DNA of 64,000 nt from Saccharomycopsis malanga. Taxonomy: Eukaryota; Ascomycota; Saccharomycetes; Ascoideales; Saccharomycopsidaceae. The translations under genes were made by a program, and so were the position numbers. Below, in pieces: positions 10,218 to 18,592 of this stretch. The notes beneath the pieces were generated by a model. That model was not told where the DNA came from. It did not search any database and was given only the letters and a program-made list of their open reading frames with translations. Location of the stretch: the NCBI GenBank assembly GCA_004014935.1, contig CP025325.1, positions 2,170,001-2,234,000 of the forward strand. Reading direction: 5' to 3'. Each line of letters opens with the position of its first letter. Position 1 is the first letter of the stretch.

Positions 10218-10582
10218 TATTAATCAGTCAGTGATAAGAAGCGCTGTAATGTCTATCTTGAATTTTGAAAAGATGAACATAAGTTGGAAGAAATAGCATG
10301 TTGTAATATTCAAAATAGCCTATTATAAGATGACAGAATGTACGATTTCCGAAAACGCTACTAGTTGTCCTGCATGTCGAAAAAAAAAAAAAATTTCAAA
10401 CTTCCGCGCGATGATGTATCATGAGATGATCTATCAAATTACAAATAACGATATTGCTACACGCATATTTAGGTGTAAGCAGAACTAATCAGATATTTCG
10501 GTGGATGTTTTGATACTGTATCATTTAAACACTTTTTTAAAATAATCGACTGCCCTCTCTCAAGCCTAGAAAAAAGTGGAAC
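10218..10582. promoter_or_regulatory. Divergent promoter with RRPE- and PAC-like elements
   Basis: The shared upstream region of the HAD gene and the small basic protein. It contains a 14-A run continuing into AAAAATTT (10389-10396), which matches the RRPE core. Twelve bases on is GCGATGAT (10408-10415), one base off the PAC core GCGATGAG. In budding yeasts this pair marks ribosome-biogenesis promoters, usually within about 200 bp of the start. Here it lies 168-194 bp before ATG 10583. The match to PAC is imperfect. Confidence 0.4.
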
Positions 10583-10957
10583 ATGGTTAATGCAAAGAAA
10601 TATGGAGGCACACAGCCTAAAAAACCCAATCAAACAAAAATAAAGAGCAAAAAACAGTCCAACGACTCTAAAATAAACAAGAATAAGAACAAAAGGAAAC
10701 TGGTACACGCAAAGAACTCGAAACTCATTGCTCAGCTTGATGAACAAGACGTCTCATCTCTAATCAAACAAGTAACGCAGGAGTCTTCCTCTACTAATCT
10801 GAAAGTACAGCCGACAGCAACCGTTTCTTCGTTGAAAGACATCAAACAGTTGAACGAAAAGGATATTGCTACAACAAAACAGAATCAGGAGTTGGCACAG
10901 AGGGTGGATGACGACTTGCTCCAGCAATTGAAAGTCATGGATGATATCAAAATATAG
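10583..10957 (+). CDS. Small basic protein, unrecognised
   Basis: A 124-residue ORF that I do not recognise. The first 45 residues are strongly basic and low in complexity, with repeated Lys/Asn/Gln (for example TKIKSKKQSNDSKINKNKNK). This resembles nucleolar or ribosome-associated tails. The C-terminal half is a moderately acidic, probably helical segment (ISTKQ-type mix ending RVDDDLLQQLKVMDDIKI). There are no membrane segments or signal peptide. The RRPE/PAC-like pair upstream would fit a ribosome-biogenesis factor, but that is inference. Codons are unremarkable. It could also be a fast-evolving orthologue of a known small nucleolar protein that I cannot match by eye. Confidence 0.7.
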   Translation: MVNAKKYGGTQPKKPNQTKIKSKKQSNDSKINKNKNKRKLVHAKNSKLIAQLDEQDVSSLIKQVTQESSSTNLKVQPTATVSSLKDIKQLNEKDIATTKQNQELAQRVDDDLLQQLKVMDDIKI

Positions 10958-11349
10958 AGATTTAACTACTTTTTGTCATCTTCAAAATATTACGAAAATA
11001 GTTATAACGCTGATTACAATACATTTGAATATCTTAAAAAGCTCTATCCATCCATATTAAGAACCATACAATCCTATTTATATATATTACATAAGCATCA
11101 TAGTTATGTTACCTCATTTATTATCCGAAATTACATAATATCAGGGTAACGACCACTCACAGAAAAATCTGACGAAATTTTTCAATTTTCAACGAGAACT
11201 TGGTTAGGAGGGAGGGTATTATAGTAGAGAAAGAGAGAGACTTTGAATATCCGTTGTACTTGAAATATATTGTAAATTCTAGTATCTTTTGTTGAACATC
11301 AACAATATTATAATAAAAAAGCATACAGAGTAATTCGGAATACTGCAGA
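10958..11349. other. Intergenic, small basic gene to OLA1
   Basis: 392 bp of AT-rich spacer holding the OLA1 promoter. There is an AG-rich stretch (GGAGGGAGGG near 11207-11216, GAGAAAGAGAGAGA near 11226-11239) about 110-140 bp before the start. Nothing else stands out. Confidence 0.5.
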
Positions 11350-12633
11350 ATGCCTCCAAAGAAGCAAGTCGAGGAACCAAAGCTCTTGTTGGGTCGTCCA
11401 GGTAACAACTTGAAGGTATGTATAAATGTGGATCAACTCTAAATTGTTGTTAGAGCTCAAATGACTTCAAAACTTTTGGAAGAAGAAAGAAAATACGAAT
11501 ACTAACGGTGCTAGTCTGGTATTGTTGGTTTGGCCAATGTTGGTAAATCTACCTTTTTCCAAGCTATCACCAGATGTCCATTGGGTAATCCAGCCAATTA
11601 TCCGTTTGCAACTATTGATCCTGAAGAAGCCAGAGTGATTGTTCCATCTCCACGTTTGGACACTCTTTTTGACATTTACAAGCCAAAGACCAAAATTCCA
11701 GCTCACATTACTGTGTATGATATTGCTGGTTTGACCAAGGGTGCTTCTGCTGGTGAAGGTTTAGGAAATGCTTTCTTGTCGCACATCAGAGCTGTCGATG
11801 CCATTTACCAAGTGGTTAGATGTTTTGATGATGCTGAGATTATCCATATTGAGGGTGATGTTAACCCTGTGAGAGATTTGGACATTATCAACACTGAATT
11901 GAGATTAAAGGATATTGAATTTTCTAAAAAATATTTGGAAGGTATTGAGAAAATCACCAAGCGTGGTGGCCAATCGTTAGAAGTAAAGCAAAAGAAAGAT
12001 GAAGCTGTTCTCGTTAACAAAATCATTGAATTATTGGAAAGTGGCCAAAGAGTTGCTAACCAAAACTGGTCCTTCAAGGAAATTCAAACTATCAACGCTA
12101 TGCAGTTGTTGACCGCTAAGCCATCTATCTATTTGATCAACTTGTCTGAAAGAGATTACATTAGAAAGAAGAACAAGCATTTGAAATTGATCAAGGACTG
12201 GGTTGACAAGTACTCGCCGGGCGATATCATCATCCCATTCTCAGTTTCTTTGGAAGAAAGATTATCTCATATGGAAACCGACGAAGAAAGAGAAGAAGAA
12301 TTGAAGAAGATTGGTGCCCAGAGTGCTTTGCCCAAAATCATCACCACCATGAGACAAAAATTGGATTTGATTTCTTATTTTACCTGTGGTCCTCAGGAAG
12401 TCAGAGAATGGACCATTAGACGTGGTACTAAGGCTCCTCAGGCTGCCAGTGTTATCCACAATGATTTGATGAATACCTTTATTTTGGCTAACGTTACCAA
12501 GTATGCCGACATTGTCGAGCTTAAGGATGAAGCCACTGTCAAGGCTCAAGGTAAGGTTGCCCAAAAGGGTAAAGATTATGTTGTTGAAGATGGCGATATC
12601 ATTTACTTCAGAGCCGGTGCAGGTAAGAACTGA
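11350..12633 (+). CDS. OLA1: Obg-like ATPase 1, spliced
   Basis: P-loop ATPase of the YchF/OLA1 subfamily (S. cerevisiae Ola1/YBR025C), associated with ribosomes and translation. Exon 1 is 11350-11415 (22 codons). The intron is 11416-11514 (GTATGT donor, TACTAAC at 11500-11506, TAG acceptor). Exon 2 is 11515-12633. The spliced product is 394 residues, the same length as the S. cerevisiae protein. The first exon supplies the conserved leader MPPKKQVEEPKLLLGRPGNN. Exon 2 opens with SGIVGLANVGKSTFFQAI, the P-loop. NLSERD replaces the NKxD guanine motif, as expected for the ATP-preferring subfamily. The C-terminus is a TGS domain ending EDGDIIYFRAGAGKN. No in-frame CTG, and the codon choice suggests high expression. 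Confidence 0.97.
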
Positions 12634-13355
12634 GTTGCTTTTCTTGTTAGGACTTCAATTAGAATACACAACTCTTCATATAATTACGGTATTTGTAGCT
12701 TCTAGTATATATAGAATTAAAGTACTAATTTTTGCCAGCAGATGTAGTATCGCGGCACCATGTACCAGTGCATGTTTTTGAGTTATTATGTTATTTGAAG
12801 AGAATGAAGACTAATGATACTCATTTAAACATGGTCATATCTCACGCGCTTCGCGTGAAGACTATTTTATAAACTTTGAGCGATCCATTTCAGTGCTCGA
12901 CAATACCTATGAGAGATGTGCAGAAAGGGAGGAGGGTGTAGCAGTCAAAATTTTGTGCAGTTCGGCCTTTAGATTTTCTTTTGCTTGGTTCAAATTGTTG
13001 ATCAGATGATTCAGATGTATCTGTTAAAAGACTTACCTTCTGCCAGAATTTCTACTCAAGTTGCGAATTGGCGAAATATTATATAGCAAACCTCGTTTGT
13101 ATAGAAATACAAGTGCTGACAAGCCAGCTTCTCAACATCAATAGAAAGCTGCAGCTACGCTTTTGAACGTTGATGAACTCAGTTTTAGAAATTAGCTATT
13201 GTTCGAAGTAGAAAATTTTAGGACTGAATATACATCAAACCTGTATCCTCATGTTAAGAACTTGGTGCGACTCGAAAAATAAAACATAAAAAAATATGCA
13301 AGACGGTTCCGTTGCTTCATACTAAGTAAATACGACTTCACTACTATACAACATC
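12634..13355. other. Intergenic, OLA1 to CUS2
   Basis: 722 bp. It holds a GC-rich inverted repeat, TCACGCG-CTT-CGCGTGA, at 12842-12858; each arm carries an ACGCG word like an MBF/SBF site. Between about 12900 and 13110 the minus strand has short ATG-less open stretches that look faintly protein-like but are broken by in-frame stops; I did not call a gene. Confidence 0.5.
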
Positions 13356-14432
13356 ATGGATAGACAGAGCCTTCCTGTGGATGTATCTGATTTCAGTACC
13401 ATTGATAAGATATACTACGATCAAGTGGCCCAAAAATGGGTATATGAGGACGAAACTGAGGAGTTACTCTTTGATCTACAGGCAAAGCGATGGGTGAAAA
13501 AACTGGAAAACCTTCAAGATGCAGGTGTTGAAAGAACCACTAATGAAACTGTGGTTGATGAAGAGAAAAACACTATGCGAGAGTTACGAATGAAGAAAAA
13601 ACAGAAATTAAAAGAAATTAAAGAACAGGAAAAAGAGGCACGACAGAGTTCCAAACGCAATACAAGCGTATATATTTCCAACTTGCCATTGGATGTAACC
13701 AAAGAAGAGCTTGAAACGACATTCAGCAAGTTTGGTGTGTTAGCAGAGGATGCAATTCTGGGTAGTAAAAGAATAAAGGTGTACGAGGATGATAATGGAA
13801 ACCCCAAAGGTGATGCGTTGGTGCAGTATTATCGCAGCGAAAGTGTAGAATTGGCAATTGATATGCTTGATGATACTGAATTCCGCATAGGCAATGGCCA
13901 TAAATTGAAGGTCCAAAGAGCGGATTTTGCAAAGTATGGCAATAATGGTGATGCAAAGAGGCCTAGGCAAATTGATGAAGAAGCATTGAAAAAAAGGAAG
14001 AAGGTTGCAAAAAAGTTGGATGATAAGATCTTTGACTGGGAAGAATCTGAAGAATTGAGGGAAGAAAAGCGTCAGAGGTATTTGAAACGGTACGAGAAAA
14101 CTGTAGTGCTATATCCTTGTTTTTCAATCAAAGAAATTGAGGAAGATCCCGAGGTAGTGTATGATATAGAAGATGACATTCTAGAGGAGTGTAGCAAGTT
14201 TGGAGAAGTCTTGAAGGTTATAGTTTGCGACTTGGAGCCTACTGGGGTAGTTTTGGTAAAGTATGAAACTAAAGAGGCAGCCTTGAGTTGTGTTGACAAG
14301 TTAAATGGGCGTTATTTTGGCGGAGAAAAAATTGAAGCAGCTATTTATGACGGTAAACCATATAAAAAAAGTAAAAAGGGAGGAGGAGATGAAGAGAGAC
14401 TTAAAGAGTACGAAGAGTTTCTCCAAAGCTAA
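13356..14432 (+). CDS. CUS2: U2 snRNP assembly factor, Tat-SF1/Cus2 family
   Basis: Homologue of yeast Cus2 and human HTATSF1, which bind U2 snRNA/SF3b and help U2 snRNP fold before prespliceosome formation. 358 residues. The N-terminus has a Trp-containing repeat seen in the family (YDQVAQKWVYEDE, then FDLQAKRWV). RRM1 spans about 103-190 (VYISNLPLDV as RNP2-like strand, KGDALVQYY as RNP1-like strand). A charged linker leads to a second RRM of the U2AF-homology-motif type (about 249-335) with GRYFGG, the R-x-F loop that receives a ligand Trp. The C-terminus is acidic. Single exon, start at 13356. Nuclear localisation is inferred from Lys/Arg runs around 200-220. Confidence 0.9.
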   Translation: MDRQSLPVDVSDFSTIDKIYYDQVAQKWVYEDETEELLFDLQAKRWVKKLENLQDAGVERTTNETVVDEEKNTMRELRMKKKQKLKEIKEQEKEARQSSKRNTSVYISNLPLDVTKEELETTFSKFGVLAEDAILGSKRIKVYEDDNGNPKGDALVQYYRSESVELAIDMLDDTEFRIGNGHKLKVQRADFAKYGNNGDAKRPRQIDEEALKKRKKVAKKLDDKIFDWEESEELREEKRQRYLKRYEKTVVLYPCFSIKEIEEDPEVVYDIEDDILEECSKFGEVLKVIVCDLEPTGVVLVKYETKEAALSCVDKLNGRYFGGEKIEAAIYDGKPYKKSKKGGGDEERLKEYEEFLQS

Positions 14433-14609
14433 CTGTAGTGACGAGTGGGTTATTTCAAGCTTCAGTACCATTTGGCGTTTGCATGTCAATAATGAGTAAT
14501 AGAAACTCAGCATACTGAGCTTTGAAATTCATCCGGTGTATAGGAATTGCATAAGTACTGTAAGTTTAGACCCGGTGGACTCAATATGATACGTGTAGTT
14601 GTAAAATAA

Positions 14610-14647
14610 TATTATTAGATAGAGGATATTATTAGATAGAGGATATT
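14610..14647. repeat. 17-bp tandem repeat, two copies plus four bases
   Basis: Two identical 17-bp units (TATTATTAGATAGAGGA) at 14610-14626 and 14627-14643, followed by the first four bases of a third. They lie in intergenic DNA after CUS2 and have no evident function. Confidence 0.9.
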
Positions 14648-15679
14648 TGCCTGTATATTATAAAGGAAGACGCGAATATTATTACCAGGAATTTTAATAT
14701 CATGAACAAATTTTAGACTTGATCTTTTCAAAAAATTCAAACAACACTTGAGTACTCAAAAATGAAATACTATCAAAATATAGAACTGCAAGGACGGTGC
14801 AAGAAATCTAAATATTTGAAGTTATACAAAGTGTGACGGTAGCAGTAAATAACAGGATAACAGGATGTTTGAACTGTAGTATGGGATACCATAATTACGA
14901 AAACCTTTTCAGAAGTTTGCTATTTTGCAACGCCAGTATACATAAGACTGTGTATAGATCATTTCTTGATAATTAATAACTATTAATCTACAGTAATGTA
15001 ATCTGTAATGTAATTAACAAAGTTATGGCATATCGTAGGAACGCAATACAGGATATTCATAACCATTCACACAGAGTTCGTGTGACACGATACAGGGCTT
15101 CATTGCTGTGTCTTAAAGTTTGAGATATTCTCTAATTTCAAGCGATCAAGTGTAGTCTATGTAAGCAAATCATTCATGTAATTTCCAGATCTACAATCTA
15201 CCCTGAAAAGGCCCACAAAAATTACATTGTTTAATATTCTTGAGTGGACCTACACGCACCTCATTATTATCCACATCTTTTACACCATCAATATCGCTTA
15301 TCCCTTATTATCTCGTTATCGCCACACCCCATGTGAATGTCTCTCTTCCTCATACGCTTTATCTGTCTTATCAGACGATAGCGCATGAGCTAAGACGCTG
15401 CTAATGAGCTCCATTTTATTGTGCTTTCCATGTAAGGCTAGTGTCATCCTATTGGCATTATTTGTCACATGAAACTCTTACAGTTCCATTATATCTTCTA
15501 CCGTCACACATCGTAATCATAAACTACCTCCACTCTCTAGGTTCCACTGCTACACGCCCCCTCTATACAACCCAAGATTCCCACAGAAATGGCTAGGTCG
15601 CGGGCGCATGCATAGCGCTACAGCGCGCCGCAGTGCATTGCAGCAGTAACAGCGTGTTTTCACTTTTGGTGAAAACTAA

Positions 15680-15686
15680 TATAAAA
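15680..15686 (+). promoter_or_regulatory. TATA box of the Ala/Pro/Glu-repeat gene
   Basis: TATAAAA, 134-140 bp before the ATG at 15820, just 3' of an 8-bp-arm inverted repeat and a GC-rich block. A pyrimidine-rich stretch follows, as in strong yeast promoters. Confidence 0.6.
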
Positions 15687-15819
15687 CCATCTTAGATCGC
15701 CACTTTCCCTGTTTTTTATTTTGTTTTTCTGTTGTCCTTTTTCTCCTCTTGTTCTTTATCTCTAAGCTTAGCTTTGATTTATTAGTTGTTATTTAACCTA
15801 CCAACCATCATCTGAAACC

Positions 15820-16254
15820 ATGTCTACCGAAACCGTATGTTATTAGTGCTGCAAAACTTTTTTTTTTTTTTTTTTTTTTGATAAGATTCATAATAATTTG
15901 TGTATGAGTCAATAGATGCTTCAAGTATACACCTTGTTTGGGTACTTTAGCATTATAAAAAATTTTCAAGTTACTAACAAATGCGCAAAGGAAGCCCAAA
16001 AGGTCGAAACCTCTGTCCCAGAAACCGCTGTTCCTGTCGCTAAGGAAACCGCCCCAGTCGCTACTGAAGAAGCTGCTCCTGTTGCAAAGGATGCTGCTCC
16101 TGCTACTGAAGAAGCTGCTCCAGTTGCCAAAGAGGCTGCTCCAGCTGCTACTGAGGAGGCCGCTCCAGCTGCTGAGGAGCCAGCTGCCAAGGAATCTCCA
16201 CTTAAAAAATTAGTAGCCAAGTTCAAGGCTTTGGTTGCCAAAGTGACTAAATAA
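15820..16254 (+). CDS. Small spliced Ala/Pro/Glu-repeat protein
   Basis: Two exons, 15820-15834 (five codons, MSTET) and 15991-16254, joined across a 156-bp intron (GTATGT donor, TACTAAC at 15972-15978, AAG acceptor at 15990). The intron holds a T-run of about 20 bases. The spliced product is 92 residues. Residues about 18-75 are repeats of the type EEAAPVAKDAAPATEEAAPV, alternating Glu/Lys with Ala/Pro. The last 20 form a basic, probably amphipathic helix (LKKLVAKFKALVAKVTK). I do not recognise a family; small Ala/Glu/Pro-rich proteins occur in many CUG-clade yeasts. Codon choice (GCT, CCA, GAA, AAG) and the TATA/stress-element promoter suggest strong, perhaps stress-linked expression. Membrane or nucleic-acid contact through the C-terminal helix is only a guess. 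Confidence 0.85.
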
Positions 16255-16842
16255 GGAGTCACATTTATTTCTTAGTTCTTAATATTTAATTAATTTTTAG
16301 TTTGTGTTTATTCTTTATTCTTTAATTTTATTCTAACCCAGTTAATTTGGCCATGCGGAAATTAAATTCTGAAATTTTTTTCCCGCTGGTTTTGGCGTGA
16401 AGCTATTTTCAAGTTATAACGTAGGCGTTGTAGGTACGATATTACATAGTACTACATAGTAGGAAGGTAATATGTAAGTACTTAAAAACGTATTATTGAG
16501 CATGGTTACTATTACGTTCAAATGCTTTAATTCATCTCCTTGTAGTAGCATGTATACAAGACTTCATAATACTATACTTTGATGGTTGAGGGGAAACATT
16601 TTCTTCGTGGTTAAGAACACGAGCTCGCTATTTTAGTGTGGTAACGGCCGAACTGGCTAGAACAGCGCCCCCCGGGAGATTAATTAAGTCCGAGGCGTTA
16701 TACATAGTGATATATAGTCTATTTGAATATCATGTACACTGGATATGCAATCATTGAAGATTGCGTATATTGCTTTTACTAAATATTTTGATTGCGCTGC
16801 TGTGCTGCTTTATCTGCTTACAATTTACAAACGTTATTCAGA
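16255..16842. other. Intergenic, repeat-protein gene to PGC1
   Basis: 588 bp. A direct repeat of the word ACATAGTA lies at about 16445-16461, and a GC-rich patch (GCGCCCCCCGGGAG) sits near 16665-16678, about 170 bp before PGC1. No gene seen. Confidence 0.5.
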
Positions 16843-18009
16843 ATGGCTCCTAAAGTGGTTGCCCATAGAGGCTTTAAGAGAAAATATCCTGAAAACACTC
16901 TTCTTGCCTTTGCACAGGCTAAAAATGCTGGTGCTAATGTTATTGAACTAGATCTCCAGCTTACAAAAGACCATCAAATTGTTGTTTCACATGATCCAAA
17001 CACTGGCCGTGTTTTTAGTAAAGATATTAATATTCATGATTCCACATTAGCTGATGTTCAGCAGCTACGTACCAAACAAGAACCTCATGAACTGGCACCA
17101 ACTCTCGAAACTCTTTTCGCCTGGTTAGTCAAGCCGGAAAACGATGGTATTCAAGTGATGTTGGACATCAAGAGAGTTAACAAGTTGGATATCCTTGATG
17201 TTTTACATACCTTTTTCGAAACCTCCTCAATTGCTAGGATCAGCGATTCTTCCAACGGAGTTGATGCAATTCGTCAACGGCTCCATTATTGGTCCCTGAG
17301 GGTCATTGTAGGGCTCTGGACTATTGATCAGTATGACTATGTTCTTAAACATAAGTTGTTTGTAGGATTCCAAAAAGTCATCATTTCCTTTATGCTCGCC
17401 ACAGTTATTGATATTTTGAGCTACAGTGACAAGCAAGCCCCAGAAAACGCTATCACAGGCATTTCGCTTTTACATATCAGCAGTTGGGATAGACGTCTTT
17501 TCAGGGATATTGAAAAGATTCCAAGTGATTATAAAGCCATCGAGGCGCAGTTGGACGCCTTCCGTGAACAGTCCGTTATAAAATACTTGCTTTGGAAGTA
17601 CGTTGTACCAGGAAAAGTGAAATTATACTTTTGGACTGTCAATGGGGCCAATGACATTGCCTGGGCTTTGAACTTCCCGTTTATTGAGGGTATTGTTACC
17701 GACAATCCAGACATTGTTTCGGATGTTGTTTCTGATTTTGTCGATTTACCGATTGGCCAGCAGAATCAGCCTGGGAAAGATGTGAGCATCAATGCTCGTG
17801 TCGATTACTTCAAGGCAAAAACCAAACAAGTTTCTAAACTTGTGCCTTGGTCTTTCTCTTCTCGTGGTATAAAACGTAATTTGTTGTACACCTTGTTTTT
17901 GTTTGTCACTTTGCTCAATAAGCATAAACTCAACGAGATCAAGCTCTTTGGCTGCTGGAGCACAGGCTCGTTCATCTACAGGGGTAGTAAGGCTATTGGT
18001 TTAGTTTAA
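16843..18009 (+). CDS. PGC1: Phosphatidylglycerol phospholipase C (GDPD family)
   Basis: Orthologue of S. cerevisiae Pgc1, which hydrolyses phosphatidylglycerol to diacylglycerol and glycerol-3-phosphate and limits PG in mitochondrial and lipid-droplet membranes. I start at ATG 16843 (MAPKVVAHRGF); the frame is open upstream only from a non-ATG codon. 388 residues. Catalytic GDPD signature: H8-R9 in AHRG, E35-x-D37 in VIELDLQL, and H50 in VSHDPN. GDPD strands follow (QVMLDIKR; YFWTVNG; GIVTDNPDIV). After the domain is a hydrophobic segment (NLLYTLFLFVTLL, about 347-359), in the position of the C-terminal hairpin that anchors Pgc1 in lipid droplets. The C-terminus is longer than in baker's yeast (321 residues). 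Confidence 0.92.
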   Translation: MAPKVVAHRGFKRKYPENTLLAFAQAKNAGANVIELDLQLTKDHQIVVSHDPNTGRVFSKDINIHDSTLADVQQLRTKQEPHELAPTLETLFAWLVKPENDGIQVMLDIKRVNKLDILDVLHTFFETSSIARISDSSNGVDAIRQRLHYWSLRVIVGLWTIDQYDYVLKHKLFVGFQKVIISFMLATVIDILSYSDKQAPENAITGISLLHISSWDRRLFRDIEKIPSDYKAIEAQLDAFREQSVIKYLLWKYVVPGKVKLYFWTVNGANDIAWALNFPFIEGIVTDNPDIVSDVVSDFVDLPIGQQNQPGKDVSINARVDYFKAKTKQVSKLVPWSFSSRGIKRNLLYTLFLFVTLLNKHKLNEIKLFGCWSTGSFIYRGSKAIGLV

Positions 18010-18592
18010 TTATACTTGATTGGCCTGAGATAAAATATACGAGTTTGACAAAGTTTTGCATGATAATGGCTCAATATAATACAAATACCCTATCTCTTCA
18101 GCATGCAGTCGAAATCCGCTATACACGATCCAATAATATAAATTTGAAAATTGAGAGTAAACAATATTTTTCTTATATATAATCTTGTAAGGTTTAATAT
18201 TTAAGGGTGTTTCCAGTTCAAATTTTACATATTGTACAGATTAAATTTTGGCACCAAGTCCATACCCGTAAAATATTCAATATATTCAATGCAGTATCTG
18301 GTAAAGAACTTGATCTATCTCATTGAGCTTACGCTTATTAAGCAAAGAGACAAGCAAAAACAGTATTTTTCAGAGGCATGTGACCATAAAGTAGATTACT
18401 AAGGAAATAAGTAGTGAACAGTGCAAGCCTTGGCAAACCTAAAGAATCAGGAGTATTAACTAAACGATAGACTTTTCTTAATATCAGTTTTTCAATATTT
18501 CCTGAACACTTCACGTAAGTTGGCAATCAATAAGAATCGAGCTATTGGCACCATTTGACTAGTATAGCATAAATCAGGGAAAGCAGTTTACA
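18010..18592. other. Intergenic, PGC1 to NPY1-B
   Basis: 583 bp of AT-rich sequence. A short AATATATTCAATG-type repetition occurs near 18277-18292. Nothing else notable. Confidence 0.5.

Larger units (their letters stand above)
14433..15819. other. Long intergenic region and promoter of the Ala/Pro/Glu-repeat gene
   Basis: 1.39 kb. It contains a 17-bp tandem repeat (14610-14647), a 13-bp palindrome TCGTGT-G-ACACGA (15078-15090), a CCCCT stress-element core (15558-15562) and an unusually GC-rich block (about 15597-15655). An inverted repeat GTTTTCAC-TTTTG-GTGAAAAC lies at 15656-15676. A TATA box follows at 15680. This is a rich, probably highly regulated promoter. Confidence 0.6.

Noticed and set aside
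12900-13120. Faintly protein-like open stretches on the minus strand between OLA1 and CUS2
   Set aside because: No ATG, in-frame stops between the pieces, and several CTG codons that would be Ser and spoil the apparent coiled coil. A GTAAGT word there has no branch point to pair with.
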